Origin: Chthoniobacterales bacterium | Lineage (GTDB): Bacteria > Verrucomicrobiota > Verrucomicrobiia > Chthoniobacterales > UBA10450 | Direction of reading: 5' to 3' | Length of the DNA stretch: 11,498 bases | Assembly (NCBI GenBank): GCA_025980625.1 | Contig: JAICXG010000075.1 | Location: forward strand, 1 to 11,498 | In this document: piece by piece, positions 5,967 through 11,498 of the stretch | Position numbering within the stretch: the stretch's first letter is position 1 | How the letters are laid out: the number at the start of each line of letters is the position of its first letter | Translations under genes and position numbers: made by a program | Notes under the pieces: generated by a model | Database searches by the model: none | What the model was told of the DNA's origin: nothing | Seen by the model: the letters and a program-made list of their open reading frames with translations, nothing else

Positions 5967-8213
5967 CTATTGATTTTGATTCGTTCCGGCGGGGTCGAAA
6001 TTTAGATCAAGTCCGAACTTCGGAAAGGCCTTGAGGGTGAAAGTGAGCAGAACCCCGTATTCCTTGACTCCGCCGTTGTTCTGAATAATCGCGCCGAACG
6101 ACGCGACCCAGCTCGTCAAATCGCGATAGATCGAATAGCGCTGCTGTTCGATGATGTTGGTTTCCGCTTCATATTGCTCGTAAAAGCCGACTCCCCAGTT
6201 GGCATTAATGCGATAATAGCCGCCGACCGTGAATTGGCTGCTGTCGAGGAAGAATGGGTTTCCCTGCAGATAACGATGACCGAAGGTGAGCACAGTATTC
6301 GCGGTCGGCTTGAAATTGATGCTCGTGTCCACCTCGGTAAAACCGTGATCGAGGAGCGGGATTTGCGAGTCGATGACCAGCGTCGCCCATGGGACGGGTG
6401 TAAAGGTGAGTTTGTTGAACACATTCGAGTAATCAGTCTTCTCAAACGGATTATCGAAGTTCACATCGACGTAGGTCTCCAGCTCGAGCCAGCTCACAGT
6501 CAAGTCATCGCGCCGGGTCTGGAGGCGATTGCGCACCCCGATGCGCGCGATCGACCAGTTATCAATCGCGTCGATTGCGGTGTACTGCGGGAAATCGATC
6601 GGGTTAAGTTTGGTTGAAGGTTGCACCCGGTCGAATTGCAAGATCAGTGCGGGATCGATATTGGGCGCCGAAACCCAGGAGAAATCGACATAGGGCTGAA
6701 TGATGTGACGCAAGCCATCCAGCCCAAAGGTGCGATCCTGCACCTCATCCCATTCCCGAGAAATCTTGAATGAACTTTCGACCCCGGCGTTGAAAATCGT
6801 GCGCCAGGTCGCGCCCAGCCTTTCGCTCGGCAAACCGGTCTCGGGGTCCGGCAGAGGAAATTCCGGCGCGTCCGGCGGAGGCAGAATCGATGGGAGGAGC
6901 GGATTCAATTGCTGGGTCTCGCTGTAATAGGTCTCGCGAAAGCCGGCCCGGGGAATGATTGAGAGAAAGCCAAAGTAAGTGTTCGGGAAACTCAGCTGAT
7001 GAAAAGAATCAATCCGGAAAACGCTGTAGTCTTGAAAAATGGAGTTAGCGGGGAAGTTCCGCCGCAACTCACCCACACTCGTTTCGCCTTCATAGAAAAT
7101 TGGGCCGCCGAAGAGGCCGTGCCGCTTGATATCGAGCGCGATCTCCGGCAAACGCTCCGTCGTTTCAAAAAAACTGTTGAGCTGAAAACGGCCGTAAGCC
7201 GTGAGTGAATACCACGGACTCGTTTTCGTTAGGGCAACGACATTATCCGGCTCCGGATTGATCAGAAACTCTGTCCGGAAAAAATCCTGGAGGACAAAAG
7301 CGTCGCTCAATTTCGAGACATCGACCTTCAAATCGAGCCCATCCGCGATCTGCGTCCGATCCTGGAGAGTGAGACGGTACCGGCTCGTCGGGGTGCCGGG
7401 TCGGGGGAGCGAAGTCCGGTTCAAATCTGGATTTTGATCCTGGAGGAAGTAACTCGTCAGTTTGGCGAGGCTGCCGTCGTTCTTGCCGTAGTGCACTTCG
7501 GCATCGTAACCGAGTGCCGGGCCGCGCCGGGTTCGGTAATCCAAACGCACCGTGCTGACGACATGTTCGCCAATCGGGAAAGTGACCTGACCGAGTAGCG
7601 AAGGTCCCCACGAACTGAGATAAGCGGGCGCGATCGAGTAGCTGAAGGAACGATCGAGTGACTGGTAAACGTAGGGCCACCAGAAAATCGGAACGTCGCC
7701 AACATAGAAGGTAACGTTTTTCATCACGACGCGGTCATCCGGATAAATCCGCACAGTTTGCGCGTTGAGATGGAAATCCGGATTCGCCGAGTCATGGGTC
7801 GTAAAGGTGCCGTGCTTGATGTGATATTCTGCATCCGAGCTGCTGGTCACGTTTTGCCCGGAGACGAGATAGGGATAAGTCCCCGAGCGCATGTCCTTGG
7901 CGGTAATTCCCTTTGTATCGACGTCGTAGGTCGCCTCCTCGCCGATGTAGAGGCTGGTGCCACGGTAAATTCGGACATGTCCGCGCAGGAGAAGGATTCG
8001 CTTCTTCGTGTCGTATTGCGCGTAATCGGAATAGATATCGGTATCGCCAAAATGGATTGCGACATTATCGTGCGCGGTTGCAATCCCGTTCTCGTAGGTG
8101 GTTCGCCCGGTGGCGTTGATCTCAATCGGGAGCGCACCCGGCCCTTCCAGATTCTGCGCCGAAATAGGGCCGGCAAGGAGCAGCAGGAAAAGCAAAAAAA
8201 CCGGCTTGCGCAT
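5967..8213 (-). CDS. lptD: LptD/OstA-like outer-membrane LPS assembly protein
   Basis: Predicted outer-membrane beta-barrel that, with LptE, inserts LPS into the outer leaflet. The 748 residues compare with 784 in E. coli. A signal peptide is clear (MRK, Leu/Phe-rich core, ISA|QN cleavage near 19/20). Residues about 28-150 form the OstA/LptA-like domain (ATGRTTYENGIATAHDNVAI, YAQYDTKKRILLLRGHVRIY, GEEATYDVDTKGI). The NVTFYVGDVPIFWWPYVYQ segment (about 180-200) is characteristic of LptD leading into the barrel. The remainder alternates strand-like segments up to YGVLLTFTLKAFPKFGLDL. A Pro-rich insertion (about 435-465) is probably a loop. I find no cysteine anywhere, so the E. coli disulfide scheme is absent. 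The C-terminus (NQNQ) is not the usual terminal Phe. No Shine-Dalgarno site is visible at the ATG. A few LptD-like proteins serve other lipids, so LPS as the cargo is inferred. Confidence 0.85.
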   Translation of the reverse strand: MRKPVFLLFLLLLAGPISAQNLEGPGALPIEINATGRTTYENGIATAHDNVAIHFGDTDIYSDYAQYDTKKRILLLRGHVRIYRGTSLYIGEEATYDVDTKGITAKDMRSGTYPYLVSGQNVTSSSDAEYHIKHGTFTTHDSANPDFHLNAQTVRIYPDDRVVMKNVTFYVGDVPIFWWPYVYQSLDRSFSYSIAPAYLSSWGPSLLGQVTFPIGEHVVSTVRLDYRTRRGPALGYDAEVHYGKNDGSLAKLTSYFLQDQNPDLNRTSLPRPGTPTSRYRLTLQDRTQIADGLDLKVDVSKLSDAFVLQDFFRTEFLINPEPDNVVALTKTSPWYSLTAYGRFQLNSFFETTERLPEIALDIKRHGLFGGPIFYEGETSVGELRRNFPANSIFQDYSVFRIDSFHQLSFPNTYFGFLSIIPRAGFRETYYSETQQLNPLLPSILPPPDAPEFPLPDPETGLPSERLGATWRTIFNAGVESSFKISREWDEVQDRTFGLDGLRHIIQPYVDFSWVSAPNIDPALILQFDRVQPSTKLNPIDFPQYTAIDAIDNWSIARIGVRNRLQTRRDDLTVSWLELETYVDVNFDNPFEKTDYSNVFNKLTFTPVPWATLVIDSQIPLLDHGFTEVDTSINFKPTANTVLTFGHRYLQGNPFFLDSSQFTVGGYYRINANWGVGFYEQYEAETNIIEQQRYSIYRDLTSWVASFGAIIQNNGGVKEYGVLLTFTLKAFPKFGLDLNFDPAGTNQNQ
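7226..7233 (-). repeat. CCTAACGA motif, copy 12
   Basis: Form CCCTAACGAA on the minus strand. It is read as Leu328-Thr329-Lys330 in LptD and is the only copy between 4831 and 9351. Confidence 0.85.
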
Positions 8214-8336
8214 CGCGGACGCCGAAGGTAACGGCGCGGCGCAGCGCTTGCAAAGTCAAAAGCCTGGCTGCGTTCTGCGGCGGCGGGATGTAATTAAGAT
8301 GATAGCTACGGAAAGGCGCTGGCGGTCTCCTCCGCG
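8214..8336 (-). promoter_or_regulatory. Intergenic spacer before lptD, possible promoter
   Basis: This 123-bp gap is the largest inside the leftward run. On the minus strand a weak -35/-10-like pair is present: TTGCAA (8248-8253), 17-nt spacer, TACCTT (8225-8230). The start would fall only a few bases before the ATG, so this is tentative. TTGACT (8254-8259) also occurs without a matching -10. Confidence 0.25.
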
Positions 8337-9473
8337 CTAGCTTCTCAGCTGTAGCGTGCAGGCGGCGACTTGCTGATTCAGCCCGCATACGGTAACGGCG
8401 GCGCGGTGCCATGGCGCCGCACCGGCTTGGCGGGATCTCGTTAGCCCAGCAGAGTGCATGGCGTGCAGAATTGGCGGCAACCGCTGGCTCCGCAACGCCT
8501 GCGCCGCGCAAATCAGCTGCCAGAGACCGCCGGCCGCTACGCTCTCTCCCAACGCCGGCTTCGGTGTGTAGATGGCGGCTTCGCCAAAATATTTTGCCGA
8601 AGCCGCCTGCTCCGCCGCATCAATAAAGGTTCCGTTCGCACTCGCGATGAACACGTCGGTTGCGCTCTCTTGCCGCAACTCGGCGCAAATGGCGTTAAGT
8701 TGCGGGAGAAGAGCGCTCTGCCGGGCAAAATTCGTTCCCGGATGGATGCGCTCGAGCGCGAGATCCCCTTCACGCGCGAGCAGGACCGCGCCCGCGCCCT
8801 CACTTAGAATCATACCGCGGGCGGGGCGCGAGAAAGGCTCGATCGGCGGAGTCGATCGAAGCAGACGCCATTTGCGATAAGCATCGCAGAGCAGCCAATC
8901 GGCCTCCTCCGCGCCCACCACGAGACAGCGCTCCAGTTCAGGGTTTGCCATCAAATCCATCGCCATCTGCAACGCGAGCACGCCGACCGCACCGTCGCCA
9001 ACCACGGTGTAACTTGCGCCGGTGATCCCGAGAATCGCCGCGAGATGACTGGCCGGCGCATTGAATACCGTCTCTGGAAAGAGCAGCGGGCTGGCCGCCG
9101 CCGCCCCGGAATGCACGATTTCGTGGTAGAAGCGTTTGGTGTAAATCACGCCGCCGTTGGAGATCGCGAAGACAAGCGCGGTGCGCGCCGCGGCTGCTTC
9201 GTCCAATTTGATTCCGGCATTCCGCAGCGCCGCCAGCCCTGCGACCACGGCAAACCGCGAGATCGCGCTCGAACGTCGCAGCCGGGCGTACCGGCCGGCT
9301 TCCGCCACCGCCTCGGGCGGGACACGGAAAACCAGATATTGCGGTTTCTTGCCTAACGAACTCTCGACCGGCACGGCCGGCGCTTCTTCCCCGGCAAGCA
9401 GCCTTTCCCACACGACATCGATCTCATGTCCGAGCGGCGTGACCCATCCGAGACCGGCGAGGCGCAAACTCAT
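8337..9473 (-). CDS. Ketosynthase-like protein without catalytic triad (chain-length-factor-like)
   Basis: A 378-residue protein with the beta-ketoacyl synthase fold, judged from LAGLGWVTPLGHEIDVVWERLLAGE at the N-terminus, FAISNGGV, CLVVGAEEAD and GMILSEGAGAVLLARE. All three catalytic residues are replaced. The ACASG nucleophile site reads DGAVG (160-164, Gly161 where Cys should be), the HGT histidine is Asn280 (SANGT), and the GHSLGAAG histidine is Glu310 (LGESVAAGG). The supporting lysine (Lys305) remains, and the C-terminal GFGGTN motif is lost (CGLNQQ). It cannot be a condensing enzyme in the normal sense. Its start overlaps the stop of the active KS by ATGA (4 nt), the arrangement of KS/chain-length-factor heterodimers in type II polyketide and aryl-polyene systems. 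It is likely to dimerise with that KS and set chain length or specificity (inference). Confidence 0.85.
   Translation of the reverse strand: MSLRLAGLGWVTPLGHEIDVVWERLLAGEEAPAVPVESSLGKKPQYLVFRVPPEAVAEAGRYARLRRSSAISRFAVVAGLAALRNAGIKLDEAAAARTALVFAISNGGVIYTKRFYHEIVHSGAAAASPLLFPETVFNAPASHLAAILGITGASYTVVGDGAVGVLALQMAMDLMANPELERCLVVGAEEADWLLCDAYRKWRLLRSTPPIEPFSRPARGMILSEGAGAVLLAREGDLALERIHPGTNFARQSALLPQLNAICAELRQESATDVFIASANGTFIDAAEQAASAKYFGEAAIYTPKPALGESVAAGGLWQLICAAQALRSQRLPPILHAMHSAGLTRSRQAGAAPWHRAAVTVCGLNQQVAACTLQLRS
9352..9359 (+). repeat. CCTAACGA motif, copy 13
   Basis: Extended form GCCTAACGAA. Read from the opposite strand as Ser39-Leu40-Gly41 in the KS-like protein. Confidence 0.85.
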
Positions 9474-10690
9474 GCCGCCCGCGTCTCGATCACGATCGAA
9501 GCATTCGTTCCGCCAAAGCCAAATGAGTTCGAGAGTGCCCTCGTCGCCGCCGCCGGGCGCACTTCGTTCGCGATGATATCGAGATCCAAATCCGAATCGG
9601 GAGCGCGGAAATTGATGTTCGCCGGCAGAAAACCGTGGCGGAGCGCGAGAATCGTAAAGACCGCCTCGACTGCGCCGGCCGCGCCTAACGAATGGCCCAT
9701 CATTCCCTTGGTTGAGCTCACCGGCACCCGCCCAAGAAGCTCCGCGATTGCTCTGCCTTCGGCCGCGTCGTTAAAGGGCGTCGCGGTGCCATGGGCGTTA
9801 ACGTATCCGATCTCGTTAGGCGCGAGCCCCGCGCTCCGCAATGCGCGCTCCATCGCCCGGCGCGGTCCGACCCCGGAAGGATCCGGCTGGGTGAGATGAT
9901 GATTATCGGTCGAGATTCCGTAGCCGCTGATCTCGGCTAAAATTTTCGCGCCGCGCGCTTCGGCCGCTTCCAGGTTTTCGAGGGCGAGTAGCGCCGCGCC
10001 TTCACCGAGCACGAGTCCGCTGCGTCCGCGATCGAATGGCCGGCATTTCTCCGGAGTTGCGGCTTGGAGGCAATCGAAGCCGACAAAGACCAGCTCCGAG
10101 AGCGCATCATAACCGCCGGTGAGGATGCGTTGGTACCGACCGGAACGAATGCACTCAAAAGCATGCCCGATCGCGTTCGTGCCGGAGGCGCACGCGTTTG
10201 CGATGACCTGGCAGGGACTCGTTAGGTCAAGTGCCTCCAGCGCATCAATCGCGGCTTTTTGCGGCGGATAATTTGCGATCCATTCGGGTGCCTGGGCCGG
10301 GCCCGTCGCGCGCGCCTGCTGCAATCCACGATAATATTGCTCGCCAAAACTCATCCCGCCGCTGGTGGTGCCGACGACCGTTAGCTCGGGTTGAAATTCT
10401 CCCGCCTCCTCCAGCAGTTCGCGGAGCGCCGCGATCATCATACGCGAGGCGCGATGCAGTCGTCGTTCACGCCGCTCGTCGTGCGAGGCGCTCGCCAGCC
10501 ATCCATCCTCAAGCTGTCCGGCGGTCGTGCAGCGGCATTGCTCGACCGAAAAACGTTCGATCGTCGAGACGCAATCGCGCGCCTCTCGTAAGGTGGTAAC
10601 AGTCGCTCTGCAACCGGCCCCGAGCGGACTCACTATGCCCATCGCCACTACCGCCACGCGGGCTCGCTTTGTCGCTTCTGTCCGACTCAT
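9470..10690 (-). CDS. FabF-like beta-ketoacyl-ACP synthase (KS of a KS/KS-like pair)
   Basis: Condenses malonyl-ACP with an acyl-ACP primer (KAS II-type decarboxylative Claisen reaction). The 406 residues are typical of FabF. The catalytic set is complete: Cys167 (NACASGTNA), His300 (NAHGTATPFND), Lys328 (STKGMMGH) and His333 (GHSLGAAGA), with the C-terminal NSFGFGGTNAS (388-398). The start chosen is the ATG at 10690, preceded by AAAGGAG (10706-10712) with a rather long 15-nt spacing. A GTG at 10723 is in frame, but starting there would put that AAAGGAG inside the coding region. It is the first gene of the leftward run and overlaps its inactive partner by 4 nt. No ACP, ketoreductase or dehydratase gene is beside it, so housekeeping FabF is less likely than a specialised acyl or polyene synthase, but the product cannot be read from this window. 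Confidence 0.9.
   Translation of the reverse strand: MSRTEATKRARVAVVAMGIVSPLGAGCRATVTTLREARDCVSTIERFSVEQCRCTTAGQLEDGWLASASHDERRERRLHRASRMMIAALRELLEEAGEFQPELTVVGTTSGGMSFGEQYYRGLQQARATGPAQAPEWIANYPPQKAAIDALEALDLTSPCQVIANACASGTNAIGHAFECIRSGRYQRILTGGYDALSELVFVGFDCLQAATPEKCRPFDRGRSGLVLGEGAALLALENLEAAEARGAKILAEISGYGISTDNHHLTQPDPSGVGPRRAMERALRSAGLAPNEIGYVNAHGTATPFNDAAEGRAIAELLGRVPVSSTKGMMGHSLGAAGAVEAVFTILALRHGFLPANINFRAPDSDLDLDIIANEVRPAAATRALSNSFGFGGTNASIVIETRAA
9684..9691 (+). repeat. CCTAACGA motif, copy 14
   Basis: Extended form GCCTAACGAA. Read from the opposite strand as Ser334-Leu335-Gly336 of the KS, immediately after catalytic His333. Confidence 0.85.
9813..9820 (-). repeat. CCTAACGA motif, copy 15
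   Basis: Extended form GCCTAACGAG on the minus strand. It is read as Pro291-Asn292-Glu293 in the KS. Confidence 0.85.
10219..10226 (-). repeat. CCTAACGA motif, copy 16
   Basis: Form ACCTAACGAG on the minus strand. It is read as Leu156-Thr157-Ser158 in the KS, nine residues before catalytic Cys167. Confidence 0.85.
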
Positions 10691-10888
10691 TTGCGTCGCT
10701 TTTTTCTCCTTTGGAAATCTCACTTTAATTCGCTTGATTTGCCCGGCGACCTCACTTAGATGTCGGCCAAGAAATAGCAGCCACGGCCTTTGGTGGATTG
10801 TCAGTTGAGTTTATTCAGTGACGATTTGAAATCCGATTAGCGGGAACAGTGACCGAGCAGCGTTTCAACCAGGAATAAACTAACTCAG
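10691..10888. promoter_or_regulatory. Divergent spacer between KS gene and RRM gene
   Basis: This 198-bp region must hold the promoters of both the leftward KS run and the rightward RRM gene. I see no strong sigma70 match. The best rightward candidate is TTGATT (10733-10738), 17-nt spacer, TAGATG, which is weak. The leftward AAAGGAG Shine-Dalgarno site lies at 10706-10712. The rightward AGGA at 10871-10874 is 14 nt from the RRM ATG. No RNA gene or inverted repeat is apparent. Confidence 0.4.
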
Positions 10889-11278
10889 ATGGGCACCAAA
10901 CTATACGTAGGAAATCTATCCTTCAACACGACCGAGACTGACCTGCAGGATCTCTTCGCGCAGATCGGCGCGGTCAATGAAGTTACCCTCATGCAGGACA
11001 AATTTACCGGCAAATCGCGCGGCTTTGCTTTTGTCACCATGGGCAGCGAAGCCGATGCGCAAAAGGCGATTGCCGAGCTCAACGGCAAGACTGTCGAAGG
11101 TCGACCGTTGACCGTAAATGAGGCACGACCGCGCGAACCGCGTCCATCTGGTGGCGGCGGTGGCCGCGGCTACGGTGGCGGCGGTGGCGGATACGGTGGT
11201 GGCGGCGGAGGTTATGGCGGCGGCGGCTATGGCGGCGGAGGCGGCGGACGCCGCGACGGCCCGCGCCGCGGACGCTAA
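10889..11278 (+). CDS. Glycine-rich RRM RNA-binding protein
   Basis: A 129-residue single-RRM protein that binds single-stranded RNA, probably as a cytoplasmic RNA chaperone; bacterial relatives are often cold-induced. Residues 3-80 make a complete RRM: RNP2 LYVGNL (5-10) and RNP1 KSRGFAFV (42-49) carry the aromatic RNA-stacking residues Tyr6, Phe46 and Phe48, and the domain ends in GRPLTVNEA. Residues 88-120 are a Gly/Tyr low-complexity tail (repeats of GYGGGGG), followed by the basic RRDGPRRGR end. This is the layout of the small glycine-rich RBPs of cyanobacteria and several other phyla. The gene is monocistronic, with a strong terminator 22 nt after the stop. No CCTAACGA motif occurs in it. 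Confidence 0.92.
   Translation: MGTKLYVGNLSFNTTETDLQDLFAQIGAVNEVTLMQDKFTGKSRGFAFVTMGSEADAQKAIAELNGKTVEGRPLTVNEARPREPRPSGGGGGRGYGGGGGGYGGGGGGYGGGGYGGGGGGRRDGPRRGR
11150..11248 (+). repeat. Gly/Tyr low-complexity coding repeat (GGY/GGC-rich)
   Basis: Tandem GGY/GGN codons interrupted by TAC/TAT encode the Gly-rich tail of the RRM protein. The coding strand is extremely G-rich, with many GG pairs. Confidence 0.8.
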
Positions 11279-11300
11279 AGGCTCACCAGGATTTTTCGAG

Positions 11301-11334
11301 AAGCGCCTGAGGAAAAACTCAGGCGCTTTTTCTT
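11301..11334 (+). terminator. Intrinsic (Rho-independent) terminator
   Basis: A perfect 11-bp stem, AAGCGCCTGAG (11301-11311) with CTCAGGCGCTT (11318-11328) around a GAAAAA loop, is followed by a T-rich tail. It lies directly after the RRM stop codon. The opposite strand has no T-run after the stem (CTCG follows), so it should work rightward only. Confidence 0.92.
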
Positions 11335-11401
11335 GGCTGTCGTGAGAGCAGTCACTCTGCGGCGGCTGCCCGTGCGTTCTTGAATCGAACAATTAGCCTA
11401 C

Positions 11402-11498
11402 TTACCTGCTGCTTGATTCGGTTTCGCCGAACAGCTCGTAGGAAAGAATACTCAGGCAGTAAATCGCGGCTGTTTCCACTCGCAGGATGATCGGACCC
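11402..11498 (-). CDS. rsmE: C-terminal end of 16S rRNA (uracil-1498-N3)-methyltransferase RsmE (partial)
   Basis: The reverse strand entering from the right edge reads GPIILRVETAAIYCLSILSY, then ELFGETESSSR and a TAA stop (11402-11404), 31 codons. G-x-x-I-L-R-x-E-T-A-A is the conserved C-terminal SAM-binding knot motif of the RsmE branch of SPOUT methyltransferases, which make m3U1498 in 16S rRNA. The rest of the gene is outside the window. It converges on the RRM gene. Confidence 0.8.
   Translation of the reverse strand, partial: GPIILRVETAAIYCLSILSYELFGETESSSR

Noticed and set aside
5313..6005. Plus-strand 230-codon open frame
   Set aside because: It lies antisense to the UDP-glucose dehydrogenase gene, whose conserved motifs are intact. 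The protein has no recognisable domain; it is a GC-driven shadow frame.
9768..9775. Near-matches to the motif: TCGTTAAA here, ACTAACGA at 3519-3526, TCGTTAGC at 8438-8445, CGTTAGC near 10379
   Set aside because: They differ from the exact 8-mer by one or more bases. They may be decayed or nascent copies but were not counted, to keep the enrichment estimate conservative.
9683..9821. GCCTAAC (9683) and GTTAGGC (to 9821) in attC-like orientation 139 bp apart, matching integron R''/R' core boxes
   Set aside because: The interval encodes conserved KS sequence (from the GHSLGAAG motif to APNEIGY), inner boxes are not evident, and the other 14 copies are unpaired and scattered. The similarity to attC core boxes is explained by the short word itself.
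11150..11248. Possible G-quadruplex or CRISPR-like repeat in the G-rich tail of the RRM gene
   Set aside because: The repetition is explained by Gly/Tyr codons. There are no spacers, and the G-runs are mostly pairs.
1..11498. tRNA, rRNA, insertion sequence or CRISPR array
   Set aside because: Reading both strands gave no cloverleaf, rRNA segment, transposase, terminal inverted repeats or spaced direct repeats.

Overview
The window (about 60% GC by eye) reads as chromosome from a Gram-negative, diderm bacterium. An LptD-type outer-membrane LPS assembly protein is direct evidence of an outer membrane. A TPR-tail/TM/repeat protein and a glycine-rich RRM protein, together with the general protein style, make Verrucomicrobiota (Chthoniobacterales/Spartobacteria-like) my best guess. 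That assignment is inference and would need a phylogenetic check.

Layout, left to right. (i) Bases 3-2153, plus strand: the 3' part of a gene for a large membrane protein with a TPR-like N-terminal remnant, one transmembrane helix, a long Pro/Ala/Glu-rich linker and a C-terminal array of short beta-like repeats. (ii) Bases 2231-10690, minus strand: a compact run of six genes, read right to left. These are an active FabF-like ketosynthase (KS), an ATGA-overlapping partner that has lost its catalytic residues (chain-length-factor-like), lptD, UDP-glucose 6-dehydrogenase, rsmB (16S rRNA m5C methyltransferase, overlapping the dehydrogenase by 8 nt) and an M29 aminopeptidase. A 123-bp gap before lptD could split this into two transcription units. 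(iii) After a 198-bp divergent spacer, a plus-strand RRM RNA-binding protein with a Gly/Tyr tail and a clear intrinsic terminator. (iv) At the right edge, the last 31 codons of a minus-strand rsmE (16S rRNA m3U methyltransferase), too short to appear as a normal ORF.

Functionally the minus-strand run mixes envelope genes (lptD, UDP-glucuronate supply, and a KS/KS-like pair that probably makes a specialised acyl or polyene chain) with translation/peptide housekeeping (rsmB, aminopeptidase).

The most striking signal is not a gene. The 8-mer CCTAACGA (extended consensus GCCTAACGAR) occurs exactly 16 times, 8 in each orientation, where about 0.3 would be expected by chance. All copies lie inside or at the ends of coding regions, in several reading frames (Pro-Asn-Glu, Leu-Thr, Ser-Leu-Gly, Val-Arg, or the TAA stop). 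It looks like a genome-wide DNA-level signal comparable to the DNA uptake sequences of Neisseriaceae and Pasteurellaceae, but with a word I do not recognise as described.
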